Positions 12,131 through 23,841 of a DNA stretch of 64,000 nt are shown one piece after another. A program made the position numbers and the translations under genes. The stretch is taken from positions 2,294,001-2,358,000 of the forward strand of contig NC_079235.1 in NCBI RefSeq assembly GCF_028502605.1, read 5' to 3'. The notes below the pieces were generated by a model. It saw nothing but the letters and a program-made list of their open reading frames with translations, searched no databases and was not told where the DNA came from. Numbering within the stretch: the first letter of the stretch is position 1; the number at the start of each line of letters is the position of its first letter. Source of the DNA: Trichoderma breve. Lineage: Eukaryota; Ascomycota; Sordariomycetes; Hypocreales; Hypocreaceae.

Positions 12131-15100
12131 GGGATCTGCAATCCCCGGCACTGCGCAGTCAGCTCCGACGCAGTTTAGATAACGAAGTTGAAAGACTGGC
12201 GCGCTCTGCGAGAACCGACAGTACCCCTACAGCTTCGCACTCTGTATGTTTGGTCGTTGCGACGTTGGATTCGCTCTATTCGGCCCCGAAACGGAGTCAG
12301 GCCGGAACTCTGTCGGCACAGACCGCTGGAGACGAGGACAAGGACACGATGCTAACCAATTGGCAGCGGCGCAGACTTCATGACGGTGAAAAGCGAAACA
12401 GAAGAGCGCCAGTCGAGGTGCTGAGACTAAGACGAAGACGAACAATGAGCACCCTGTCCGCCACTATGTTTGGCCTTGACCTTTGATCGCGGGGCAAAGG
12501 AAGAGCAAATGCCGGGGTTGTAGACTTACATACAGCACGCAGGAAGTCCGAGATTCGACGGCTTGTCTCAGCGGTTTGAGGTTGAGGCTGGCGCAGGACA
12601 GATGCAGATGCGAGATCTGAAACACGGTCAAAGAGCCGGAAACTTGTTACGAGACAAAGGGCAGCTTGCGACAGGAAAGGAAGCGAGTTGGCGGAGCGCT
12701 AGTACCGTTGCAGCGATTCGACTCGACTCGGGCAAGTATCATCAACTCCCACCACGGTTAAGCTTTGGCGGGTGGTGGTTGGTGATGACGGGTGACTAAG
12801 CATGTGAGAGTGAGAATGAGAATGCGAGAAAAGGGATTGGATTGGATTGGGATTGGGATTTGATCACTTCCCGCCGGACTGACTGACCAAGCAGCTACTG
12901 AACTCTGTACTCTACAGGTACTGCTACAGAGCACTGCATCGTATGCACGTGAGCCCCGCGAAGTCCCTGCCGGGCCGGCGGAGCTGCTTCCATGTTCCCT
13001 TGCCTGGAGCGGATAACGCTGAGGGAATCAGGAAAGTGGGGGATTTCTGACCTGGCCTGGGCTGTGACTAATTCCGAGCTCAGCTTTTCAAAGCAGCCGG
13101 AGGGAATTGGACACATGTACCTTGGCACCTAACGATGAGTTTGGAGTACCTACAGTGGCTTCTTAGCAAGTGCCTTGGCGGTTGTGCTAATGAGTATGGA
13201 GTTGAGCCGTTCTACCGTCTGAATTGGTTGCTGAATGAATCATGTTAGAGGGAACCTAGGTGTAGCTACCGGACAGTACTGCAGGTACTTGGTGGTAGTT
13301 GAGTGGCCCAGAGTTACATGTCAATGGCGCTCCATGGCACTCCATGGCAGCCACAGCTAAAGCCGGACCCCGACGGATGGAGGCTGGAGCGACAAAGTGG
13401 GGGGCTGACGGAGCAAGGGTCTCGATTGGTATAGCCTTTGGAGTCGGTCTGCGTAGAGCTCTAACTGCCTAGATGCCGCAAATGCGGGCACTGTGAGGTT
13501 GCGTCGGTATATCTACAGATAGCGAGTGACTTGTCGCCCAGCTGCCCAGCCGCGGAACAGAAGACTCAGCAATCCGTCACTACGACCTTCCTCTGCATGC
13601 CAATGTGCATATATGGATCATGTACTCCGTATGTGCGAGTTTGTATGTATGTGCCTGCTCCGTATTGTTAGGATGTTTCAGGTGTCACGGATAGGTATCC
13701 AAGTACGAGTTCTGCTCTTGCGGTGTGATATGATGCAGGCACCGGCACGGGAAATCTGATGGCTCGACAATCACACACGAAAAAGTTGGGGGCCACGGGG
13801 CAGCCGGTTCGCGGATGACGTTTGGACTAGCTTTTTTGGAGCTTGCCGGAACTCTAGGCTCAGAGTGATAGAATAATACTGTACTTGACTCCTCCAGAGC
13901 TCCAGAGGTATGGAGTTTGATGTCAGCAATTTGTACTGTATGTGGTATATCACGGCAGCTGGGGAGGTGGCTTGGATGGAGCTGAATACAGTAATTAGAT
14001 TCCCTCGGTGTCGCCTCGGGGTAGCGATGACACTGAAAGAAGGCATGAAGAGGATAGATAAGCCATTGACAACTTGCCTACAGACATTTATCTATTATTG
14101 GAGTATACTATCCGTACAATATGTGGTCCATTGGCACATCAAGGTGCGACGGCTAATTTGTCTTCGTCCGAGTCGGGTAACGGCATGAGGCAAAGCCAGG
14201 CATTGGAACCGGCGGCCCAATGAAGCAATGATGCTCCATCATCCAACCCGTTTCGTAGATGCATGGTTCAGCCAATTGCCAAGATTGGAGCGCTCAATGT
14301 ACGCTACCAGGCCTCTGCATGTGAGCTGTCTGCTCGAGTCTCTTACCTTTAAACGTTGAACGCCAGAATAAGCACAAGGCAGCCAATCATCGCTCAACGA
14401 CTTGAGATTTTGCGAGCATCAGGAGGCATTTCTATGGAGCGCGGTTATGTGGCCATGTCAGCTGGATAAATTAATTTAATTACATGCAGTTGTCGGTATG
14501 CAGTCATGCAACAGTTTCTGACGAGGTTGCTGTGACGAGAGAGGAACGCGAAATAGAGCTTGATTAGGAATGAATGAATGGCCGGACATCAAGGGCACGG
14601 AGTACAGCTGGAGTACCAATGGATTTGATACGAAGGTACTTCGGCATTAGGTGGCTTGACAAGATGTGACTGGCGAAGAAAAAGGAACGGGGTCAAAGTC
14701 AATTACTAACACATCAGATAAGGCTTCAAATATAATCAATGGCCCATATGTAGAAATACAGTGTAGTGAGCGATTCTTTGTTTCAGCTATGCCGGTATCA
14801 GATTGATTTGTATGTACTCCGTAGATGGTGTCGATAAGCCTAAAGCCTAATACCGATCGTGCAACGGCACTGATCGATGCACGTTTGTAGGGGTCTCGTC
14901 CGATGTCCGTCTTCATTTCTCGCGGGTCCTAGCGCGGCATCCAAAACAGCAGCAGAAGCGTACAGTAGCTCTCACTTTGATCCATAGATGATTGCCTCCA
15001 GGTCAGATATAGACCCGCAGCAAGGATTTATCAGCATCATCAATCACTTGCTCGGGTCCTTAATTGCGCTCCATGTACTAGAGCCAACAATAGGTCTCGC

Positions 15101-15657
15101 AAGGCTGTGTATCCTGTCGTATGTCAGCGGCTACATAGCTATCCGGGTCAATTCAATGGATGTTTGACTTTTGGCCAATACACTGCGACACGTCGGATTA
15201 GTGATTCAGCCGACATGTAGTCCATGCAATCAAATCAACCTCCTCCACCGTCATCAATGTCCATAGTAGGTACATTATGCAAGCACTGACTCTCTCCAGC
15301 CATTCGAGGTAGCATCGACTCGCCAAAGGATCACGGCCTAATAATACTGTACTCGTACAGGTTACAGGCCCTTTCCAAACGCTGTCCAGGCGCTGTCACT
15401 GCCAGTCCGATAGTGGCTCCTCCACTAAGCGACGCTAAGCCGCCTCAAGGCCTGTCGTGTCCCGCCTCCCGCGATTCCCACTCAACTACACCATGCACCT
15501 CTTGTCTTGAATCCCTTCGGCCTCGTCAGCCTTCCCGTTCGCCAACCCGCCGCTTGTGCTCGCACAAATCCCACAAGATCCCGCATCTCGTCCGCTCTTC
15601 TCTCCAGCTTCGCAGCCTCAGTCTAAACGCTCGCGGCTTGCCAGATCCGCCCTAGCA
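12131..15657. other. 3.5-kb divergent region between two Zn2Cys6 regulators
   Basis: Head-to-head promoter space for both regulators. A (GGATT/GATTG) run lies at 12834-12860 and the 9-mer TACTCCGTA occurs at 13623-13631 and 14815-14823. A GTACTCGTAC-like word is near 15350. Open frames are short, lack domains and overlap on both strands. I see no gene. Confidence 0.6.
12834..12860. repeat. Short GGATT-type tandem run
   Basis: About five head-to-tail GGATT/GGGATT units in the promoter region of the minus-strand regulator. Some units carry an extra G, so the run is imperfect. Confidence 0.8.
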
Positions 15658-18023
15658 ATGCCCCGCAGTAGCTTCTCACATACCCCCCTCCTGAGAGTCT
15701 CGAGGCCCGTCTCAGCCTGTTCAAGATGTGAGTGATGATCCCGCGATGTGGGTGACGGAGTTGCCGGTTGATCTCATGCTTATGATTCCATTTTCTGTCC
15801 AGGTCGAGCTGCCAAAGTCAAGGTGAGTGCGGTCATGATCCATGTGGCGGCGCTTTCATCACCGCAGCACAGCACAGCGCGCCTTGTCCTTGACGTCTAA
15901 CCTGCTCAATCTTTCAATCTAGTGCGATGGCAAGCTGCCCGCTTGTACGGCCTGTGAAAAGGCTGGTCGTGAGAATGCCTGTTCGGCGGCAAACGACCAG
16001 TTTGCGCGAGGCAAGGAGCGGAGGTACGTCGTCACAAGCCGTCCCTGCCCCAGTTGCTGACCGTAACACAGCTATGTCGCCGCTCTGGAGCTTCGCATCG
16101 AGAAGCTGGAAAGACGCATAGCATACGCAAAGTCCCGCAAGGCTTCTGTGGCTCTACATGATTCCGACTCGCTGGCCACGGCCCAAGTTGACAGGCGAGA
16201 CTCTCTCGCCTCAATCCGGGCAGCTATTCACCGAAAGGCCGCTAGGACTCGTGAGAACTCAGATGTTAACTCCTTGATATCTGACTTTGGTTTCTTGTAT
16301 GAAGAGGCCTCTTTTCCTCTCCCTGTATTTTTAAGCAGAACTCTTTGTATCTGACAGCCTCTGCTTATTAGATCAGTCAATGCAACGACTCGGGACTTCG
16401 AGCCGTCCATTATCAACATGACCTTTGCGCGACTAGTCCTGGCCGCAGCAACCAAGGATCCTATCCCGGGCATGCCTGAATCCCCATTGCCGCAGAAGTC
16501 ATATGCTACTGAAATCTTTCATCACTTTATGAAGAACATATATCCGCTCTTTCCATGCTTTTCAGAAACAGCTGCCCTGAACATCCTGAATGACATCTAC
16601 CACCAGCAGAGTGAGCGTGTCATCAGCGCATCCGATCATTGGCTGCTGTACATGATACTCGCAATTGGATCAACTATGCAGAGCCAAAAAGTCAACGATG
16701 ACTACTACAATCTCGGTGTCAGCTTTGTTTCCAGAGCGTTGGACTACGCCGACATCGCCTTGGCCCCTGGATACGCCACCCAGATTCAATCGCTCCTCCT
16801 CCTTACCCAGTACGCCATTTTGGATCCAAACCATTTTGACAGCTGGCTTCTCATAGGCTTCACAGCACGTGCTGCTATTGATCTTGGGTTCCACCAAGAT
16901 CCCCCCATGTCTACAGTCGTCGATCGTGCCGCCTTGGATATGCGTCGGAAGATCTTTTATTGCACATATGCACTTGACCGGTTGGCTATTTCCATCCCCT
17001 CCTTATGCCTTTTTTGGCCAATGGCCTTTTCTTCTAACTCTTCACCGTAGATCCATCAGTATGGTTCACGCTCGGACATTCTCATTCACCGACGATGCAG
17101 TCCACGTTGCGTTCCCGAATGCAGCCGATCTCGATCGCAAAGGCAAAGATGGCGATTCTGGTCCGATTTCCGGTCCGCAGTCCGTTGACCCTGGATTGTT
17201 ACTCTTTCAGCTCAGAAGAGCGCAGTCATACTGGTACCAAGAACTATACCAGTCCTATGCGACCCCTTTGCAAGACCCAGCGTCGTTCGTTTGGCAGATG
17301 TGTCTCGATATGCGAGAATGGGGCGAGTCGCTACCAACCTCTCTCCCCCCTGGAATCCGACAAATGTTTGAGCAGGAATTGAGATACAGCTATGTTTACT
17401 GCATTGCCCCTTCTGCCAGGGCTCCAGAAATCAACGATTACCATCGTACTCTGATATTCGAGTACTCTCTCGTCTATCTCCTCACCATGCAAGAAATTGC
17501 CCATGCAGGGCTCAACGGCGCATTCTACACGTACCACGACGCGTTGAAGGTTTACTTTATGGCGAACCAATTTCTTGCCGTGCTAAGAGACTCGGAGGAC
17601 ATGCTACTGTCTGGCGCACACATACAAATACCGATAGCTCGTCCCGGTGCTCCGCCAGCGCCTCCGATTCCGCGACCCCAATTACGAAATGGGAGAGCTG
17701 GCGAGGACAACATTAGCAGGAGTCTGCGCTGCCTCGAGAGCGTCCCTCAGACCTTGGAAGTATATGGGCGACGCTGGGAAGACGCAGTCATGCTAAAGCA
17801 GAGCTTTGAGCAGCTATCAGCGGACACCGTAGAGCGACTGAGGGAACGCAGAAAGATACAAAACATGAAAATGGAGCAGTCTGCCTATCCTGGAAGCTCT
17901 CCATCAGCTCCTTCACCTCGGGTTCCGGCCATCACTCGTAGCCCACAGCAGCCACGAGAGATTCGCTGGGTCGGAGTCGACGTTTCTCAGATGATGCACG
18001 GCGGCCGCGGTCATCCGCAATAG
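15658..18023 (+). CDS. Zn(II)2Cys6 transcription factor with 20-nt microexon
   Basis: Six exons: 15658-15727, 15803-15822, 15923-16023, 16072-16296, 16372-16980 and 17051-18023, giving 665 residues. The zinc cluster uses Cys 21, 24, 31, 38, 41 and 50 (CX2CX6CX6CX2CX8C) and is spread over the first three exons; the second exon is only 20 nt and codes for RAAKVK. A coiled coil (YVAALELRIEKLERRI) follows. The fungal_trans domain is clear (IYPLFPCFSE; LLLLTQYAIL; FTARAAIDLGFHQDP; YALDRSISMVHAR). The fifth intron has a weak donor (GTTGGC at 16981), but it is the join that restores the conserved DRSISMVHAR block. Regulatory targets are unknown; no enzyme cluster adjoins it. The family of Cys6 regulators is certain, the subfamily is not. 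Confidence 0.85.
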
Positions 18024-19167
18024 GAGGCCAATGAGGAGCTGTGTGATAATGGCGCTTGTTTGGAAACCAATGGTGGTTAATGTGTACGGGCATGACTATG
18101 GAATGACGGACGTGAACAGGGCAATGAACATATCTCTGTATCATTATACCCGCCCAAAGGCAAGATTCTGTTTGGACACCAATGATGAGGGTTTGCTTGG
18201 GCATCAATCAATGGCTTAGTGAGATGGATAGACGGGGTTCGTATGGCGGCAATGGATATCTTGGGTTCTCTCAAATATGCAGGTCATGCATGTAAATCAA
18301 TCTTTTTGAATAATATAGGGATTTCCCTAGGTAGTAGTCTTATTCATGTCTCTCGACATTCATCATGAAATAAAGGACAATGTACTAAACATCTTCTTAT
18401 TCTGTCTTTCAGCATTAATCATGAAATAAAGGACAATTTACTAAACATCTTCTTAATCATGTCTCAACATTCATCATAGAATAGAACGTAATCAATAGTT
18501 TACATTTGAGAAAGAGGCATGAAGTCAATTCCTAGTCTTAGCCGAACATCTTGCCTCCTTCATACAGAAAACAAGTAATAACAAAACCCCATGGGAAAAC
18601 CCCCCTCCTTTTCCACCTCCCACATTGTGTCCGTGACGCCCAAAGACTCTTGAAAATTAAGATAGTGTAAAGATTTAAAGAGACAAAAAAAAAAATGAAA
18701 CTCAAGAGGGGAAGACGCGATAGGAAAGGTATAAGAATTCGACTATCAGTCGTCCTTTTGTAAAGTTCTTTTTATGCTCTGAGTCAAACAACAACAACTC
18801 CCCTATGCTCTCACACTCCTTATGCAGCCTGCCCTCGCAAGTTCATCCCCCAGGCATTCCTTGCATGCAGCTTCATCCTCCTTTCATTACCATGATCAAA
18901 CCAAGGCTTGGAAGCCAAAGACGGCGCAAGTTGCGGGCACACGGGAAGCGCAGGCTGGCCTCCCAAGGGCTGCTGCCGCCAGCGTTGTCGGCGAGTATGT
19001 CGAGGGGTAGTAATAGTATTAGCGTGAGGATCGGAGACGGAGAGTTCACGATATTCTTTCTCCTGCGGGGATTGATGCTGAGACACCACTGGGCGGTTGT
19101 CTTTCCTTTGTCCTTTTCCTTTGCCTTGTTCGTCTTCTTTATCGTGACGGGGCTCATCAGTGGGTTC
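18024..19167. other. Convergent 3' region with tandem repeat
   Basis: Tail-to-tail space between the second Zn2Cys6 gene and SNF5. It holds an imperfect tandem repeat of about 56 bp (separate entry) and an A-run near 18688. No coding potential that I trust. Confidence 0.6.
18338..18482 (+). repeat. Imperfect ~56-bp tandem repeat, about 2.5 copies
   Basis: Copies start near 18357, 18413 and 18468 (partial). Each full copy holds CATCATGAAATAAAGGACAA (AATCATG in the second copy), then TACTAAACATCTTCTTA. The lead-in at 18338-18356 matches the end of the second copy. The repeat lies about 330 bp past the stop of the regulator gene, possibly in its 3' UTR. It is AT-rich and non-coding. Confidence 0.85.
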
Positions 19168-21037
19168 CTAGACCGCTCGAATGTCTTGCAGGTGCAGATT
19201 TTTGGTCTGGCGAGGTAGCCTGCGATCTCGTTCGTAAAAGTAGCCGCAGTTGGCGCATAGGGACTGTTGCGATATCATGTTAGCCATCACATAAGACACG
19301 CGCCAACCAATATATAGAGTAATGACTCACCTTGGGCCCAGCAGGACCGTCTCGAACCGCCCAGACGCTCGTACCCCACGTACGGCAGTGTGAGCAGCGC
19401 CATGTCATTCGCTCCATGTCCGTCAAGGCTCCTACTCCTCCACCATAACCGCCGACATCTGGCGTGAGTCGCCCCAGGGGGGTTCCGCCACGGGCGAGAG
19501 GACTCAGACTTCGGAAACGCCGCTTCTTCTTTGAGCGTTCACCCCTGCCCATCCTCTCTTCCTCGGCGTCGACAGCCACGCCCAGGCCGAACGGAGTGCC
19601 GCCCAGCATACCAGTCGTCGAGCTGAATCGCGCTGTTTCACGCCGCAGCCGACGGATCTGTCGCTCACGGTCGCCTTCTCGCTTCTCCATCTCTTCCTTG
19701 CTGAGAAACTCGACCTTGGGTTCCCAATCATCAGCCAAGTGGTCAGGGTCATATCTCCAACCAGCTTCCTGGCCATGTGCGGCATCGTTTGGTAGTTCCT
19801 GCTGAGCTCCGCCCCAACCTCCAACAAGGCCACCAGCCTCACAGGCTTCCTTCTTTAGACGAAGGACTGCCTCATAGATGGCGTGTGTCATAGCCGGAAC
19901 CCATTCACCTGCCAATCCTAAATCGGCACATGTCGCCTTTGCGAAAGCTTCGGCGGTGCCTGGAGGGTGGAGAAGCGACCACTCGAACTTGTCTGTGTAT
20001 AACATGGATGAAAGGTTTAGACTCAGGTTGATAATACATCGATAGGTATCGTCAGGGTTATATTCGTCAGAATCAGGTAAGATGGGAGTTGCTTCCGCAG
20101 TAACCTCGGGGGCTTCGGGTGCTTGCGATGCCGGCGGCTGCGGCGTTGGTGTTGCCAGGCCTCCCGTCTGCACAGGAGTTTCGGGTCGGGACACACCTCT
20201 CGCAAACGAAGCTGGAGAATCGTCTCGAGATTTGAATATGCTGGGTCTCGGGGTTCCAGCTGCTGTGACACTTCCCCCAGCAACGGTTGGTGCCCCTCCT
20301 TGGATGGGCGGCGGTGGTGCTGCAGCAGATGGCTCAGAGTGGAAGAGCGGGTGAAGAGCAACGCCAGCATATTCTTCCAATTGCGTCCGAATCTGCTTGC
20401 TAATCTCTGCAATAACAGCAGGCCTGTTGGGCAGGTCAAGATCCTGCGCCAGATTCTGCGCAAACTGATCCGTTGTGATGAGCGTCTCGTGTAGGTTCCA
20501 ACAGAAAATGTCGCGCAACTTGTAAGGAACAGTCATCTCCTGTGGTCGGTATTGGGGGAGGGAGATGTCGACCGAGTTGGGATTCGGAGCCGGGAAGGGC
20601 GCAGGCGGAATGAAGGACGGGATGTCCAAGTCGATTCGTATGGGTATCAGGGTCAATGGGAGGTGTGCTTGGGCGGCATTCTGCTGGTCGCTCCTAACAG
20701 ACCGGCTCTTCCCCATCCAATCTCGCCATATGCCCTGGACGTCAACGGGTTCCTTGATTTCCTTTCCCACCTTGTCGGCCATGTCCAGCCTGGTAGCCGA
20801 ATCTTCCTTGCGCAAGCTTCGCAAGCCCGTCGGCCGACGCCTAGGATCGTCGCTATCATCATCCAGGTCATCATAACCGTCCTCGGCATAGTTGATAATG
20901 GTAGTTCCTCGCTTTGTAGTTCGCGAAACAGGCCCCGTGGGCGCACTCGGTAGGACGGGAGTCAAGAGAGAGTTGTTGTAGGTGCGCAGTCGCGGCGCAT
21001 ATGACGACAGGAAGGCCTGGGGTTTTGATCGTTCCAT
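19168..21037 (-). CDS. SNF5: SNF5/SFH1-family chromatin-remodelling subunit with GATA-like finger
   Basis: Two exons, 21037-19331 and 19263-19168, coding for 600 residues. The SNF5 homology is in two repeats: PYKLRDIFCWNLHETLIT at about 171-225 and YRCIINLSLNLSSMLYTDKFEW at about 330-395. SNF5 proteins are core subunits of SWI/SNF or RSC remodellers in the nucleus. The C terminus carries a GATA-type finger, Cys548/551 and Cys572/575 (CX2CX20CX2C) with WGTSVW between; the intron falls between the two cysteine pairs, so an unspliced reading would lose half the finger. Donor GTGAGT and acceptor CAACAG are canonical. Filamentous fungi often carry such a C-terminal finger on this family. Whether this is the SWI/SNF subunit (Snf5) or the RSC subunit (Sfh1) is not settled by what I can see. 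Confidence 0.88.
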
Positions 21038-21796
21038 TGTGAAGCTTCTGAGGGTATTTTTCTGGTTATTTCATGGCGCAGGGGAGGAAACGCGAGCGCA
21101 AGCTGGGAAGTCCCCGCGCTTTGTGCAAAAGTCGCAGCTGACAGAGCTTGCGAGCTTCTTTGCAGCCAGTGCGGCAACCACACGAAGAGGCGGGTCTCTC
21201 AGGCAATGGCAAAGAGAGACGGAGATGGAGCGGGTTCGATGACTCAGACGAGAAGAGAAGAGGAACAAGAAGAAATTATCAGCAGTGAGGCAGCGCAGAG
21301 TTTGGCGGTCACAGCGTTGGTGATTGTCGCGACTCGTGGTTGATTGGTTTTCTCAATCGCGTCGTTTGTCTTGCCCCAAATTTTGGCTGGCCTTGCAGAG
21401 ATCGAGAAACTCTGATTACATAAGGCGCGGTGGGGCCCTTGCATGCACCGGGTAGGTGCGTATCAAGATACAAACAAACCAGCAGGTGCTGTGCTACCCT
21501 GTAATTTCGAGATGGAACTTACAAATCACATTAATGTCGTCAGGAAATCACAGCAACAAGTCCGCATTCGATACATGTGAAAGTGACACCATGTACGGAT
21601 GTTGTTTCATTCAAATCAAAGAGCGGGTTATCAATTACAAAGGTACTGATCCGATCTGATCATTCTATTGTCAGCTACCAACCTATCATAGGGCACAATC
21701 CAGCCGTCTCTTGTAAGAAATATGAGGCCCTCTCTCATATCTAGTATTGTCTCCATGACAGTCCGTCCATCCACGCGTGTCCTTGATAGTTGCCAT
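21038..21796. other. SNF5 upstream region and CAP gene 3' side
   Basis: Both neighbours are on the minus strand, so this is the SNF5 promoter plus the 3' UTR of the CAP gene. Short frames only; nothing else recognised. Confidence 0.6.
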
Positions 21797-22428
21797 CTAA
21801 AATGGTCGTTGTCCAACTCTGGAGCGGCACAAATCAGCAATCAGTCTACAAATAAGAACCAATGTATACCTAGTAGTTACTCACATGTTTCCTTCCGGAA
21901 AGAAGCGGCACACGTCGTAGGTCTTGTACGGCTCTGAGATGCTGTAGGCTCGAGCACAGCCTATCTGTGTCGTGGTTGACCACATACACTGTGCTGTAAG
22001 TCAAGTCAATATCAACTCTTGAATCTTGCAAAGCATCGATACATACACCAGTGCAGCCAGGGCTCATGTCCGTCCGTGATGGGCATTCCGTTGTATAGCG
22101 AAGCCTGGGCGAGCCAAGTATGCGCGGCTGTCTGCAGAGGGTTGTCGTAGGCTGTATCGCATTGAGTAGACTGGTATTCGAATAGCGTCTCTCCTTGCTG
22201 AGGCCGATAAGTACCCTGGGCGTGCGAAAAGGGCTGCTGGCCAGCAGCCATTATGTTTGCCCAATACTGAGCATAGGACTCCAGGTTCCCATTCCAAGTA
22301 AGAGGCTGGATCCCTTGGGCCTGTCGAGCTTGGTTGATCAAAGAAAGAGCAAGGGCCCGATCATCGGCCTGGGCAAGGCAGAAGCCGATGAAGGGAATAA
22401 GCCATTGGATGACGAGAAAGAGATGCAT
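21797..22428 (-). CDS. Small secreted CAP (SCP/PR-1-like) protein
   Basis: Three exons, 22428-22047, 21993-21885 and 21818-21797, giving 170 residues. A strong signal peptide (FLVIQWLIPFIGFCLA) is followed directly by a CAP fold: LINQARQAQGIQPLTWN, YAQYWAN, the FSHAQG histidine, GETLF glutamate, the HWSQCMW histidine block, GCARAY, and VCRFFPEGNIVG near the end. These match the CAP cavity residues (two His, two Glu-type positions) and the paired cysteines of the family. The protein is nearly pure CAP domain with no tail. Fungal relatives (Pry/PR-1) bind sterols or fatty acids outside the cell and some act in host contact; that role is from the family only. The first exon uses GTATGT one base after the HW codons; reading through instead gives a truncated protein. 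ATG at 22428 chosen as the first ATG before the signal peptide. Confidence 0.88.
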
Positions 22429-23304
22429 TTTCTCCGACAATGGCGTCTTACAAGGGAGCTAGATATGAGCAGGATTGAGAATGGATGTATATTGGCAATT
22501 ACGATCAGAAAGGAAGAAACAGAATGGAGAGTTTGCAGGAAGAGTTGGCAGTCCAGGGAGCTGTGTCTGGCAAAGGGAAGGGAACCGAGGAGACACACAG
22601 AGGAGAAAAGTGGTAGAGAGGAGTGAAAGAAATTAAGGATCGTGAGATGCAAAAGATATATAGTCGAGCTGCAATTCAGTATCCATAAAGCGGGAAAGTA
22701 CAAGCAGTAGCAGTTAGCTGAGGGGGAAATTTACGGTAAGTAGAGTCCTTGACACTGGGAAGGCGATGCTACAGAACATAGTGAGTTGACTTGCTTCAGA
22801 TATAAATCACAGGCTCAATATTCCTATGGAAGTCACAGATGAATTTGTGTCTTTGCAGGCTATTTCCTCCCCTTATTCGGATCGAGGAGCACTCACTCGT
22901 AGTCTCTACTGCACAACGGCACAAGCGTCTCCGCCTGGCACCACGGGTGATCCTTTGATCAGAGGTCACTTGAATTTCTCAATAATCTATGGATGGTTAA
23001 AGTTTAGATGTTATTGATTGTATCTCTCCAATATCTAGGAATGCTTGGAGAGAAAAATGACAGCCATCCATCACAATCATTCAACAACGAAGCCTGGATA
23101 TTACTCTATTAGGAAATCGCATCTCTCCCTTGTCCCCATGAGCACGGACCACCTTCAAGGCACCGCGGTACGTACCTGCACTACAATGACGTCTAGCGCA
23201 TTCCACCAACTTTTCCATCGCAAAGTTGCATCAACACCATCACCAACTATCTCTCTCTCTCTTTTCTTCACCACTACTCAAACAGACACACCGCACTCTC
23301 AGCC
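22429..23304. other. Divergent promoter region, CAP gene and ZIM17
   Basis: About 880 bp between two start codons. A (CT)n stretch (CTCTCTCTCTTTTC) lies about 50 bp before ZIM17. Nothing coding recognised. Confidence 0.6.
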
Positions 23305-23841
23305 ATGGCTTCAAAATCAGCACCCCTAATAGCGCCTCTCCTGCGCCGAGCTTTCGTCCCACGAAACATTCCCCGCCCGTTCTCTCTCCGCAACAGCTCG
23401 CAACCCGCCTCATCACAGCTTCGTTTCGCCCACGCCATCCCCCGTCCTCCCCGCAAGCTCCCGCAAAAAGAACCCGCCACCACAGATTCTCCCGCAAGCG
23501 AAAGCGACCGACCAGAGCTCAAGGGCCCGGCATTCTACCAGCTCTCCTTCACTTGCGTGCCCTGCGGCCATCGCTCGCACCACAACGTCTCTAAGCAGGG
23601 ATATCATCATGGCTCTACGCTGATTACATGCCCGAGCTGTCGCAATAGACATGTGATAAGCGACCACTTGAACATCTTTGGCGACCGGAAAATCACTGTC
23701 GAGGACTTGATGAGGGAAAAGGGCCAGCTGGTCAAGAGGGGTTCCTTGGGCGAGGACGGAGACATTGAATTCTGGCCTGAGGAAGTGGTGCCAGAGGACT
23801 TGGCAGAGGATGCAAGCAAAAATACAAAGGGATCAGCATAA
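23305..23841 (+). CDS. ZIM17: Mitochondrial Hsp70 escort protein, DNL-type zinc finger
   Basis: A single exon of 178 residues. The first ~60 residues are rich in Arg, Ser and Ala with few acids, as in a matrix-targeting presequence. The DNL-type finger runs from about 78 to 130 with Cys84, Cys87, Cys109 and Cys112 (FTCVPCGHRS and CPSC), GYHHGSTLI between the pairs and DHLNIFGD after them. This family (Zim17/Tim15/Hep1) keeps mitochondrial Hsp70 soluble and supports protein import and Fe-S assembly in the matrix. The C terminus is acidic and variable. ATG at 23305 starts the presequence. Confidence 0.93.
   Translation: MASKSAPLIAPLLRRAFVPRNIPRPFSLRNSSQPASSQLRFAHAIPRPPRKLPQKEPATTDSPASESDRPELKGPAFYQLSFTCVPCGHRSHHNVSKQGYHHGSTLITCPSCRNRHVISDHLNIFGDRKITVEDLMREKGQLVKRGSLGEDGDIEFWPEEVVPEDLAEDASKNTKGSA

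Noticed and set aside
11749..12486. 245-codon plus-strand frame over the regulator start
   Set aside because: Antisense to the zinc-cluster exons; no domain.
9095..18023. Secondary-metabolite cluster around the two Zn2Cys6 regulators
   Set aside because: No synthase, oxidase, transporter or transferase gene lies nearby.
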